A stretch of DNA of 64,000 bases from Bin94 sp965215535 (GTDB lineage: Bacteria; Gemmatimonadota; Gemmatimonadetes; Longimicrobiales; Gaopeijiaceae). The stretch is taken from assembly GCA_965215535.1 (NCBI GenBank), contig OZ244063.1:1674001-1738000 (forward strand), given 5' to 3'. The position numbers and the translations under genes were made by a program. Below, piece by piece: positions 26,204 to 35,900 of the stretch. Each line of letters opens with the position of its first letter. Position 1 is the stretch's first letter. Under the pieces are notes generated by a model that ran no database searches, was not told the DNA's origin, and saw only the letters and a list, made by a program, of their open reading frames with translations.

Positions 26204-26462
26204 CTGCCACTCTCCGATCCGGCCCTGGACGTCTTCGCTTTCGCTGATTGCGATGGCGGCGCTGTCGCGGGTTATGGCCTGGGGGGCCGGGGTTGCCGCA
26301 GCCGTGGTGTTTGTTTGATTGCCCGTGTCACCACCGCACCCGATCGCGAAAATATGGCGCCGACAAGCCGACGATGAACGCGGATGCGCCCGGAGGGCAT
26401 GCCTCCTCCCTGGCAGCGACTCCGGTCATGCCGCAGCTCCGAAGATCGCGTTGGCCGGGTGC

Positions 26463-27506
26463 TCATGGGGGATACCCCTCGCCTGCAAGCTCAACAAGAA
26501 CAAGACTGTGATCGGGTTCGCCATCGACCCATCTTCGCCATAACAGCATTTGTCCCGGATTGAAGGGGTCCAGGCGGCCAATCGCCATCGGAATCGGCAA
26601 CTCCCAGGCATTCTTCAGACTTCCGTCTTCTCCGTACAACTCAAGCGAACGGTGCGCCGCGGAGCCAACTCTCAATTCCCCCAGAACCAGAATATCTCCC
26701 GATTCGAGTACGACAAAATCACTGATCGACGAAATCGATACGCTGACGCTGTCCGGCATTCCCATATGCGACAGATCTACATGGGGTGCAAGGCGATGAG
26801 TTTGTTTCAGGACTTCGGGAACACATCTTTGGAAGAGTAAGACCGGCGCGCCATTCTCTTCCAGTCGCCAAAGCGACGATTGCGCTCTCCATGCAACATG
26901 CAGTCGGCCGGCACTGTCCATGCGCAGCAATCCCTTGGGCGGAAGGCCGGTTTTTTCATCGACGTCGATTCCGAAATCTGCAGGGCGCAGCATGGTCCCT
27001 GTCTCTCGACTTTCGAGATCCATGACAAGGATGCTTCCGGCCGCCGTGTAGACGACCTGCCCCTGCTCGTTGGCGATGGCATGATCGGGCTGCCCAAAAA
27101 CCGGATACGCCCCCTGCTTGTCCATAAACACGAGTCCGGTCTGCTCAAGACGACCGACGCGCGCGCCTCCCAGGATCAGCGGTGGCCCTTCAAGCCCGGA
27201 ATGCGTCCTGCCCCAGCGTTCCGCAAGTTCAGCCGCGTCATTGAAGAGGAGAAGATCGCCCGTACCCTCTTCCAGAGCGACCCAGCCGCCTTCAACCCAC
27301 TCGACATTGGCCCCATCGTACACACTTTGGGTGATGATCCGGGTTTCCAGCGGCTTCCGATCCATGGAACAAGCCTCAACAAGCTCGCCGAAAACTTCGG
27401 GGCCGATTCCCTGCCCCTGCGCCTGATCCACCGGAAGGTGCGCCCCCATGGTCAGCGCGATAGCCGCCGGGGCTGCCGGACGAAGAAGCACTTTGGCGAT
27501 AGTCAT
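26463..27506 (-). CDS. Secreted propeller-like protein
   Basis: 347 residues from ATG at 27506, with AGGA about 9 nt upstream. The N-terminus (TIAKVLLRPAAPAAIALTMG) is a signal peptide. The body has repeating strands such as GGWVALEEGTGDLLLFNDAAE, GLVFMDKQGAYPVFGQPDHA and DFVVLESGDILVLGELR, and ends near NPGQMLLWRRW. This resembles the neighbouring six-bladed propeller, with the same ordering of strands and a probable shared origin. Function unknown. It is preceded by a 58-residue reading frame 16 nt upstream. Confidence 0.65.
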   Translation of the reverse strand: MTIAKVLLRPAAPAAIALTMGAHLPVDQAQGQGIGPEVFGELVEACSMDRKPLETRIITQSVYDGANVEWVEGGWVALEEGTGDLLLFNDAAELAERWGRTHSGLEGPPLILGGARVGRLEQTGLVFMDKQGAYPVFGQPDHAIANEQGQVVYTAAGSILVMDLESRETGTMLRPADFGIDVDEKTGLPPKGLLRMDSAGRLHVAWRAQSSLWRLEENGAPVLLFQRCVPEVLKQTHRLAPHVDLSHMGMPDSVSVSISSISDFVVLESGDILVLGELRVGSAAHRSLELYGEDGSLKNAWELPIPMAIGRLDPFNPGQMLLWRRWVDGEPDHSLVLVELAGEGYPP

Positions 27507-27522
27507 TTTCTTCGATTCCTAA

Positions 27523-27699
27523 TTAACGCATGAACCGGCGGTTACGGACTGTGGCGATATCGACATCTCCGGTCAGGCGCATCGCGAAATTGATCAGCCG
27601 ACCCCGGTGCTGATGGATCCACGCGGCAACCATCCGGTCGCTCTGCGGCGCGTCACTGGCAATCGCCCGGTCGATTCCGGTTGGGTGAGGGGTGAGCAT
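27523..27699 (-). CDS. Short reading frame resembling the start of an ECF sigma factor
   Basis: 58 residues, ATG at 27699, with AAGGA eight nt upstream. The protein contains VAAWIHQHRGRLINFAMRLT, which resembles sigma-70 region 2 of ECF sigma factors (HR-RL--FA-RLTGD), but it stops after RNRRFMR, so region 4 is missing. It may be a truncated sigma gene or an unrelated small protein. It is co-directional with the secreted protein gene 16 nt downstream. Confidence 0.35.
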   Translation of the reverse strand: MLTPHPTGIDRAIASDAPQSDRMVAAWIHQHRGRLINFAMRLTGDVDIATVRNRRFMR

Positions 27700-28205
27700 G
27701 TCCGGTTCCTTTTCTGCCGATCATGGTCGGCCGGCACCCCGTATGGGGCCGTGATGCTGGAACGTGGTCGGTCGTGGAGCGGGTCCTGTGAGCAGAGGAT
27801 GAAGGGTTGGCTTTCGGCGGCACCTGGAACGAGCGACGCCGGCTGGCTGTGTGGAGAGCCACACTTCGACAGTGTAGGATCCGAATCGGTCCGGCGCAAA
27901 ATTCCCGATGCCGCCGCCACTTGCCCTCCATGCCCGTTTCCCGCTGGTATCTCCGGACGTGTGTTCCCAAAGGTTGAGGCCTTTCCCACCCCATGCTTGC
28001 CACAAGGGTTCGATTTGTTTGGATGACGGCGGGAGCGGCATCTCCAGCCAGACACATTGCAGAGGCGGCCACCCCCGGTGACGAAGAGCGATCCTCCCAT
28101 CCCCCCTCCACCGCGCAGCGCCCCCCGCTTCACCCCGGTGGCGCTACCTTATCCGCGTCGGAGTTCGCTCTGTCCTCCTCTCACTCCCACCCTTACAGGA
28201 ACACC
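27700..28205. other. Intergenic region without supported gene
   Basis: About 500 bases between the divergent short sigma-like frame and the MoxR gene. Reading frames on both strands exist but are low in recognisable features and have no ribosome-binding site. The MoxR frame is open upstream to 27993, but the GTG at 28206 with its AGGA is the better start. Confidence 0.4.
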
Positions 28206-29234
28206 GTGACCCAGACCCAGCTCCCCAGTACCGAACCCGCCGCCGACGTCGCCCTGGCGCAACGCATTCAGGAGGGCCGCGAGAAGATTCTCGCCGAGGT
28301 CCGCAAGATCATTATTGGGCAGGAGGAGGCCGTCGAGCATGTCCTGCTCACCCTGCTGGTCGGCGGCAACAGTCTGCTGGTCGGGGTTCCCGGGCTGGCC
28401 AAGACGCTGCTCATTCATTCGATTGCGCGGGTGCTCGACCTGAATTTTTCGCGCATTCAATTCACCCCGGATCTGATGCCGTCGGATATCACCGGAACCG
28501 ATATCATTCAGCAGCGCGAGGATGGAAGCCGGGGGCTGGTGTTCGCGCCGGGGCCGATCTTTGCCAATGTGGTGCTGGCCGACGAGATCAACCGGACGCC
28601 GCCCAAGACGCAGGCCGCGCTCCTCGAGGCCATGCAGGAGCACCGCGTCACCGTGCAGGCCAATACCTACGATCTGGAGCCGCCCTTCTACGTCTTCGCC
28701 ACGCAGAACCCGATCGAGCTCGAGGGGACCTACCCGCTGCCCGAGGCGCAGTTGGATCGATTCATGTTTCATATTCGCATGGAGCACCTGGCCGAGGAGG
28801 AGGAAATGGAGGTGGTGCGTGAGACGACCGACGAGATTGAGCCGACGCTGGAGCCGGTGATTTCGCGCGACGACATGATCGCCTTCCAGGAGCTGGTGCG
28901 ACGGGTTCCGGTGGCCGAACCGGTTTTGCGCTATGCGGTCAATCTGGTGCGGGCAAGTCGGCCCGAGAGCGCGGATCCGCCGGATTTTGTGAAGAAGTGG
29001 GTGTCGTATGGGGCAAGTGTGCGCGCAGCACAATATCTGATTCTGGGGGGCAAGGCGCGCGCGCTGACGCAGGGACGCCTTACGGTGAGCTTCGATGACA
29101 TTCGCACGCTGGCTGCGCCGGTTTTGCGCCACCGGATCATTACCAATTTCCACGCCGAATCGGAGGGGCGCACCACCGACGAGGTTGTGGACGGACTGCT
29201 CGGGAGCGTTCCCATGCCCCGGTCGGGGATGTAG
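28206..29234 (+). CDS. MoxR family AAA ATPase
   Basis: 342 residues from GTG at 28206, with AGGA seven nt upstream. Walker A GVPGLAKT, Walker B VLADEINRTPPKTQAALLEA, ATQNPIELEGTYPLPEAQLD (the family signature) and the MoxR lid near ALTQGRLTVSFDDIR. MoxR ATPases act as chaperones that assemble or activate vWA-domain partners. The next genes encode DUF58 and BatA proteins, both with vWA domains, so the partner is encoded in the same operon. Confidence 0.93.
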   Translation: MTQTQLPSTEPAADVALAQRIQEGREKILAEVRKIIIGQEEAVEHVLLTLLVGGNSLLVGVPGLAKTLLIHSIARVLDLNFSRIQFTPDLMPSDITGTDIIQQREDGSRGLVFAPGPIFANVVLADEINRTPPKTQAALLEAMQEHRVTVQANTYDLEPPFYVFATQNPIELEGTYPLPEAQLDRFMFHIRMEHLAEEEEMEVVRETTDEIEPTLEPVISRDDMIAFQELVRRVPVAEPVLRYAVNLVRASRPESADPPDFVKKWVSYGASVRAAQYLILGGKARALTQGRLTVSFDDIRTLAAPVLRHRIITNFHAESEGRTTDEVVDGLLGSVPMPRSGM

Positions 29235-29243
29235 GAAGGGGTC

Positions 29244-30143
29244 ATGAGCTCGCCGCGCGCAGCCTTTCTCAACCCGGCCGTTCTGGCCCGGATCGACAAC
29301 CTGCAGCTTGTTGCGCGCACCGTGGTGGACGGATTTCTGCAGGGGATTCATCGTTCGCCCTACCTGGGCGTGAGCATGGATTTCGCCGAGCACCGCCCCT
29401 ACAACCCGGGCGATGACATTCGCCGGATCGACTGGCGCCTCTACGCACGCACCGATCGCTTTCATATCAAGCAGTTCGAGGCCGAAACCAACGCCGATGT
29501 CGCCTTTCTGCTCGACAGCTCGGCCTCTATGCAATTTGGCACGGGAACAGTCACAAAACTTGACTATGCGCGCTTCCTGATTGCAAGCCTGGCCTGGTTT
29601 TCGGCTTCGCAAAAGGATCGTGTGGGACTCTACGCCTTCGACAGCGATGTTGTGGAACATGTCCGGCCTTCGGGCGCACATCTGGAAAAGGTCATGCATG
29701 CACTGGCGCGCGTCCGGGCCATTCGCGCAGGCAGTTGGGATACGCCCCTTGCGCGCGTGGCCAACACCTTCCGGCGACGGGGAATTCTTGTTGTGGTGTC
29801 GGATTTTTATCACAATCCCGACGCGATTGCCGAGGCGCTTGGCGTTTTTTGTGCACAGGGCAACGATGTCATCGTCTTTCAGATTCTCGATCCTGCCGAA
29901 ATCGATTTTCCCTTTACGCAGGCGGCCAACTTTCAGGATCTGGAAACGCGCGCACTCCTTCCGGTCAAGCCCGACCGCTACGCCGAAGCCTACCGCGAAG
30001 AGATGAAATCGCACATCGACGCGCTGGGTCGCGCCCTTCGCCGTCAACGGATCGATCACCGGTTGCTCAACAGTGCCGAGCCGCTCGACCGGGCGCTCTA
30101 CAGCTATCTGGTCTATCGTCAGCGCATGGCGCGAACCCGGTAG
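29244..30143 (+). CDS. DUF58 domain protein (vWA-like)
   Basis: 299 residues, nine nt after the MoxR stop. Contains the DUF58 signature DFAEHRPYNPGDDIRRIDWR, followed by KQFEAETNADVAFLLDSSAS, where DSSAS is the MIDAS motif DxSxS of a vWA fold. No membrane segment is seen. DUF58 proteins are obligate neighbours of MoxR ATPases in many phyla. Four nt separate it from the BatA gene. Confidence 0.93.
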   Translation: MSSPRAAFLNPAVLARIDNLQLVARTVVDGFLQGIHRSPYLGVSMDFAEHRPYNPGDDIRRIDWRLYARTDRFHIKQFEAETNADVAFLLDSSASMQFGTGTVTKLDYARFLIASLAWFSASQKDRVGLYAFDSDVVEHVRPSGAHLEKVMHALARVRAIRAGSWDTPLARVANTFRRRGILVVVSDFYHNPDAIAEALGVFCAQGNDVIVFQILDPAEIDFPFTQAANFQDLETRALLPVKPDRYAEAYREEMKSHIDALGRALRRQRIDHRLLNSAEPLDRALYSYLVYRQRMARTR

Positions 30144-30147
30144 CCGC

Positions 30148-32217
30148 GTGGGATTCCTGACCCCCCTCTTTCTGATCGCCCTGGCGGGGCTGGCGGGACC
30201 GATTCTGCTCCATCTGACCCGGCGGGAGCGCGGACGCCCCATTCGCTTCCCTTCGCTGATGTTTCTGCGTCGCATCCCCTTTCAGGAGAGCGCGCGCCGA
30301 CGCATTCGCCACTGGTTGCTGCTCTGTCTGCGTCTGGCGGCCCTGGCGCTACTCGTTGCGGCCTTTGCGCGTCCCTTTGCGCGGGGTGGACGGCTGGCCT
30401 CGATCGGAGAGGGCGTGGCGGAAGAGGTGGTGATCCTTCTCGATCGCTCCTGGTCGATGGAGGCGGGCAATCGCTGGGAGGAGGCGCGTTCACAGGCCCG
30501 CGAGGCGGTGGGAGCGCTCGGGTCGCAGGACCGCATTTCGCTGATCGCCTTTGCCGAGACGCCTGCGCTGCTGCACCGCTCGATTCCCGATGCCGCGCGC
30601 ATTCTGTCCACCCTGGATACCCTGACCACCGGTTCGCTCGCCACCCGCATGGCTCCGGCCATCAAGCTGGCGGCCTCGACGCTGGCAACCTCGGAGCTGA
30701 CGCAGCGGCGGATTGTGCTGATCAGCGACTTTCAGCGTAGCGCCTGGGAGGCCGACCCCGATGCGAAGCTGCCCGAGGGAGTGGTGCTGGAGAGCGTTGT
30801 GATCGGCGACGAGGCCACCGCCAACCTGATCCTGACCGACCCGGAGCTGGGGCGCGAGGGGACCGGGGGGCGCGAACGCCTGACTGCGCGGGCGCGGCTG
30901 GTCAATACCGGCAGGGAGGCGGCAACGGCAGAGGTCGCGCTGCTGATCGACGAAACAGGCATTCACACCCTCTCCGCCGAAGTGGCGGGCGGAGGGGCGA
31001 CGGTGATCGAGTTCGAGCCCTTTACCCTGACCGAACCCTTCACCCGCGGCGAGATCCAGCTCCTGAATGCATCTGCAGAGGAGCTGGCGCAGGACAACAA
31101 ATTGCACTTTGTGGCCTCGCCTGGAGGGGAAACCAATATTGTGATTGTGGATCCGGCCGGCATGGGCGACTCGAATCTGTATCTGCGGGGAGCGCTCGGG
31201 ATCGCCGAGGGATCGGGCTTCGCGACGCGGGTTGTGCGCAATGTTCCCAATGCAAATGCGCTGGACGTCGCAGATGTTGTGATTCTCAATGGCGGCCCCC
31301 TCCCCGGCGGCGATGCGGGCGACAGATTGCGCGACTTCGTGGAGGGCGGCGGCGGACTTCTGATGGCGCTGGGCGAGCGTTCGACGGCGGCTTCGGTGCA
31401 TGCGGATTTTCTGCCGGGCACAATCGGTGCGGTCGCCGAGCGATCCGACGAGCGCCACCTGGGCTTTGTCGATTACGACCACGCCATCTTCGAGGCCTTT
31501 CGCGGACCCCGCTCCGGCGACTTTTCCCAGGCGGCCTTCTACCGCACCCGCAGCGTGACGCCCACCGACGGTCAGGTTCTGGCCCGCTTCGACGATGGCA
31601 GCGCCGCCCTGATCGAGGGGCGCCGCGGTACGGGTCGCATCCTGATCTGGACCACCGGCCTGGACCGCTTCTGGAACAATCTTCCCCTGCAACCGATCTA
31701 CCTGCCCTTCCTGCATCGTCTTGCGCACTACCTGGGCGGTCGCGGCGAGCTTCCCCCCTGGCACCTTGCGGGTTCGACGGTCAACCTGCCCGCCCTGGCC
31801 GAGGCAACGGGGTCGTGGGAGGTGCCCCCGGGAGCGGTGGCGATGGAGCCTGGCGGCGGATCGGTGCCGCTTGACGACGCCCTGGCCACCCTGACTCTAG
31901 ACCGCGCCGGAATCTGGGAGATCCGTTCGCCCGGACTGCGCGCGGAGCACCCCTTTGCGATCGCGGCCAATGTCGATGTGGCCGAATCGGAGCTGACCCG
32001 CATGGATGTGGAGGCCTTCCGGGCCGCAGTGGGAGGTGCGGTGAACGCCGCAAGGAACGAAGATGATACGCGCAACGCGGAGGCAGCGCCGACCAACGAC
32101 GAGATGGAGCGGGCACAGTCGCTCTGGCGCTACCTGCTGGCAGCCGCCTTCCTGCTTCTGATCGCAGAAACCATTGTGGCAAACCGGCTGTCGCGCGAGC
32201 GGACGCAGGAAGAGTGA
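30148..32217 (+). CDS. BatA-like aerotolerance-family membrane protein with vWA domain
   Basis: 689 residues from GTG at 30148. The N-terminus FLTPLFLIALAGLAGPILLH, HLTRRERGRPIRFPSLMFLR and RIRHWLLLCLRLAALALLVA form the BatA N-terminal helices. A vWA domain follows (VVILLDRSWSMEAGNRWEE, MIDAS DRSWS), then beta-sandwich and amidotransferase-like regions (VVILNGGPLPGG, FVEGGGGLLMALGE), and a final helix near residues 665-682. Probably an inner-membrane partner of MoxR/DUF58. It is immediately followed by a restriction-endonuclease fragment whose frame begins at the BatA stop (GTGA). Confidence 0.9.
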   Translation: MGFLTPLFLIALAGLAGPILLHLTRRERGRPIRFPSLMFLRRIPFQESARRRIRHWLLLCLRLAALALLVAAFARPFARGGRLASIGEGVAEEVVILLDRSWSMEAGNRWEEARSQAREAVGALGSQDRISLIAFAETPALLHRSIPDAARILSTLDTLTTGSLATRMAPAIKLAASTLATSELTQRRIVLISDFQRSAWEADPDAKLPEGVVLESVVIGDEATANLILTDPELGREGTGGRERLTARARLVNTGREAATAEVALLIDETGIHTLSAEVAGGGATVIEFEPFTLTEPFTRGEIQLLNASAEELAQDNKLHFVASPGGETNIVIVDPAGMGDSNLYLRGALGIAEGSGFATRVVRNVPNANALDVADVVILNGGPLPGGDAGDRLRDFVEGGGGLLMALGERSTAASVHADFLPGTIGAVAERSDERHLGFVDYDHAIFEAFRGPRSGDFSQAAFYRTRSVTPTDGQVLARFDDGSAALIEGRRGTGRILIWTTGLDRFWNNLPLQPIYLPFLHRLAHYLGGRGELPPWHLAGSTVNLPALAEATGSWEVPPGAVAMEPGGGSVPLDDALATLTLDRAGIWEIRSPGLRAEHPFAIAANVDVAESELTRMDVEAFRAAVGGAVNAARNEDDTRNAEAAPTNDEMERAQSLWRYLLAAAFLLLIAETIVANRLSRERTQEE

Positions 32218-32773
32218 TTGATGCGGATATCCTGGAACGCAATCCCGGTATTCTGTCTGCCCTGCGAATGACTTGCTGTCCGCCAATTGCCAGAGATCGC
32301 CTCATTGGACTGGCAGGTGTTTCGCGGAGCCTGGTACAGCATGGGAAAAACAAGGCAATGCCGTCGCGAATGACACCTTCGGATTTGTATCGCAATCTGT
32401 CCCGAATCGGGCTTGTCCTGACACGCCTTGTTGATACTGAAGTTTGCCGGTGGGTTCCCGAGAAATCCGAGCCGGCCGAGGATGAAGGAACCTTGACGCA
32501 GCCGTCATTGCAGATCGGCTTCGCGGAGCCATTACAAATCCCGTCATACGCAACGCCCAGGAACAGCGTCAACTTGACAGTGCATCATCCTGGTTGACTG
32601 GACGTGGCTATCGGAAGGCACCGCTGGAAGATAGCAACAACACCGAATCGACGCATGCCGAATCCTTCTGTTTCCGAACAAGTGTGACAGGATGGCTGGA
32701 TGAACATGGAGTCAGGACCATTGCAATACCGATCGATGTCATCGTGAAGCCCATTGGGGCGCGTTCCCCCTGA
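32214..32773 (+). pseudogene. Fragment of a XamI-type restriction endonuclease, frameshifted and truncated
   Basis: The frame from 32214 encodes LSALRMTCCPPIARDRLIGL AGVSRSLV, which I recognise from the XamI restriction endonuclease family (recall, not searched). It continues to about 32493 (VCRWVPEKSEPAEDEG). A 1-nt deletion then moves the similarity to another frame: DAAVIADRLRGAITNPVIRN, AQEQRQLDSASSWLTGRGYR, ESFCFRTSVTGWLDEHG and IAIPIDVIVKPIGARSP, ending with TGA at 32771-32773. The first ~70 residues and the catalytic PD-(D/E)xK region expected after the PIDVIV strand are missing, so this cannot be active. No matching methyltransferase is in the window. The fragment sits inside the MoxR-BatA-DUF4175 cluster and is lower in GC than its flanks. 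Confidence 0.6.
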
Positions 32774-32969
32774 ATCGGTCCTCACTGCCGAACCTCAAGA
32801 CCATCGATTTGAAACAAACACAACCGGAATTCCATACCCTTATCCGATTCACCATGAATTCGCTGAATGGCCGGTCGGTGTTATCATACCATGCCCGATC
32901 CAAAGGATCACCCATTCGCCAGCGCGCTCGGTTTTATTCGCAATGATCCCTGGCAGGAGCGGCTCCTCC
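32774..32969. other. Spacer before the DUF4175 gene
   Basis: About 200 bases after the restriction-enzyme fragment, relatively AT-rich. The DUF4175 frame is open through it from 32754, but encodes nothing family-like before the ATG at 32970. No terminator or repeat seen. Confidence 0.35.
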
Positions 32970-35900
32970 ATGAAAAACTCCGGACACCATCAGATCCTGG
33001 GCGTGATCGGCCAGGTTCGTCGGCGCTGGCGTCTCCGGCTCCTCTTGCGGGGGCTGGCAATTGTCCTGGCTGGCGCGCTCGTCGTCTTTCTGCTTTCGGC
33101 GACCGGCCTGGAGGCGCTTCGCTTTGCGCCCGGGGCCGTCACCGGCGCGCGGGTGGCGCTCTGGGCGATCGTGGCGGTTCTGCTGGCGCGGTGGGTGCTC
33201 TGGCCCCTGTTGCGACCGGTCTCCGACGAGCGGGTGGCGCTGTATCTGGAAGAGCATGAGCCCTCGCTGCAATCGCGGCTCCTGACCGCAGTGGATTCGG
33301 TGCGGAGCGGGCGCCTCGCCGACAGCGACCTTTCGCGCGAGGTCGTGCGCACGGCGGTCGAGCGCTGCCGCCGCATCGACTATGGCAGGGGCATCGAGAG
33401 GCGCTCCATGCGCAGATCGGCGGGCATGGTAGGCGGCCTTGCCCTGATTGTGCCGCTCCTTTTCCTGACCGGCCCCGCCTTCCTTCGCCATGGGGTATCG
33501 GCGCTCTTCTTTCCGGTTCGCGCGGCCGAGTCAGTCAATCCCTACAGTGTGACGATCGAACCGGGCGATACCGTGATCTCGCGCAACTCCGACCTCATGA
33601 TCTCGGCGGCGGCGCACGGCTTCGCGCCCGACGATGTTGTGCTGTATGCACGCAGCGCCGGACAGGCCGATTTCAGTCCGCTGCCGATGATCGAGGACGG
33701 AGCGGGCAGCTACGAAGCGCTTCTGCTCAATGTTGCCGAAGAGACCACCTACTACGCCGAGGCGAATGGCGTGCGTTCGGGCACCTTTACCCTGGGCGTC
33801 GCCGACCTTCCCGCCGTGGACCGGCTGGAGATGGTCTATCACTTTCCGCGCTATACCGGTCTGGCGCCCCGCCGCTTCGAGTACGGGGGCGATGTCGCGG
33901 CGCTGGCGGGAACCCGAGTCGAGCTCAATGTCACCCCGACCCTGGCCACCGGCGGTGCGCAGCTTGTGATCGATGGGGGCGACACGATTCGCATGGAGGC
34001 AGGGCCGGAGGGCGCCTTTACGGCATCGTTTGTGGTGCGCGAGAGCGGATTCTACGGGATTCGTCTTCTGGCCCGCGACAATCTCTGGGTGGCGGGCGCG
34101 CCGGAGTACCGCATCGATGTGCTGCACGACCAGGGGCCGTCAATCGCCTTCATCAGGCCGGGCCGGGATACGCAAGTCAGCTCAATCGAGGAAGTCTTTA
34201 TCGAAGCTCGCGCCGACGACGATCTGGGGGTGGCCCGGATCGATCTTGTCTATCGCATCAATGGCGGCCCGCCCGATACGATTCGCATTCACAATTCGGG
34301 TGGCGCTCCCCTGACCGAGGTGGTTGCCGGACATACAATTTTTCTTGAGGAATATGCGCTCGCGGTGGGCGACCTGATCGCCTATCACGGGGTTGTGCAC
34401 GATAATGCGCCGACCCCCGGTCAGGCCATGACCGACATCTACTTTCTGCAGGTGCGACCCTTCCAGCGCGAGTACCGCGAAGCTCCGGGAGGCGCTCCTC
34501 AGGGCGGCGGTGGCGGCGGCGGCGACATGGAGCAGGATCTCTCGGCGCTGCAGCGGCAGATCATCGCGGCCAGCTTCAATCTTGTGCGCGACCGCCAGAG
34601 CTACGGGGCCGATTCCTGGGAGGAAAACGTTGTCAGCGTAGCGCTCACCCAGGAGCGTCTGCGCGAACAGGTCGAAACTCTTGCACAACGGATTGTCAAT
34701 CGGGGAATTGCCGGCGCCGACGAAGCTTTCCGGCAGATTTCCGAAGCTCTGCCTGCAGCGGTCGAGGCCATGAACGAAGCCACGGATTCGCTGCGCGCGC
34801 TGAACCCCGATGGGGCGATCGCGCCAGAACAGCGCGCCCTGCGGCAGCTCCAGAGAGCCGAAGAGACATATGAACGCTTCGTCTCGATGGACAGGCAAAC
34901 GCAGCAGGGCGGAGGCGGTCAGGGAGAGCGCGGCCCCAACGCCGACGACCTGGCCGATCTCTTCGAGCTCGAGACCGACAAGTTGCGCAACCAGTACGAG
35001 ACCGTTCAGCGGAGTCGTCAGGAGAGCGCCGACCAGGAGGTGGACGAGCTGATGGAAAAGCTGCGCGAGCTGGCCCGGCGGCAGGAACAGGAGCTGGAGC
35101 GCCAGCAGCGACGGGCGGCGGCGCAGCAGGGGGGACAGGGAGGCGGCAGCGATGCGGCCCGCGAGCTGGCGGAAGAAGCCGAAGAGGCCGCGCGTCAACT
35201 GGAGCGCCTGTCGCGCGAAACGGGCGACAACCGCTTGCAGGAAATTTCGCGTCAGTTGCAGCAATCCGCCGATGCCATGCGCCGGGCGGCGGCCGGTGGG
35301 GGAAGCGCAGGCGTGGCCGAGGCGCGTTCGGCTCTCAGGCGGCTCCGCGATGCGCGCGACGAATTGGGCGGAGCCCAGGACGAGCGTCTTGAGCGCGATC
35401 TGCAGGATGCGCGCGAACGGGTCGATGCGCTGGCCCGCCAGCAGGAGGATGTAGAGAACCGGATGGAGGCCATGGCCCGGGCTGGACGCCCCTCGACCGA
35501 TCAGGTTGGGCGCATTCGCGAGACCAAGGAGGCGATGGCTGAAGAGGTGGGCGACATTCTTGCGCAGCTTGACCAGTTGGCCGCACAGGCGCGACGCGCC
35601 GATGCCCAGGGGGCGGAAGAGCTGGACGATGCAACGCGCACAATCCGCGAAACGCAGTTGCGCGAGCGGCTTCTCTATTCGCGCGGGCTTGTGGGGCGTC
35701 CCGGTCAGGAGGAATACGCCGAGGCCTTCGAAAACCAGACCGCACAGGCCATCCAGTCGCTGAGCAACCGCCTGGACGAGGCGACCGAGGCGATTCAGGC
35801 GCGCGCCGGGGGCGATGCGGCGGCCGAGGCGCTGGAATCGGCCCGCGATCTGGCGCGCAGCCTCGAATCAATGGAGCGGCGCCTGCAGGCAGAACAGGGG

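Noticed and set aside
27607..28026. A plus-strand frame of 139 codons in the 27.5-28 kb gap
   Set aside because: No ribosome-binding site, no motif, odd Cys/Trp composition. The minus-strand 58-residue frame in the same place is better supported.
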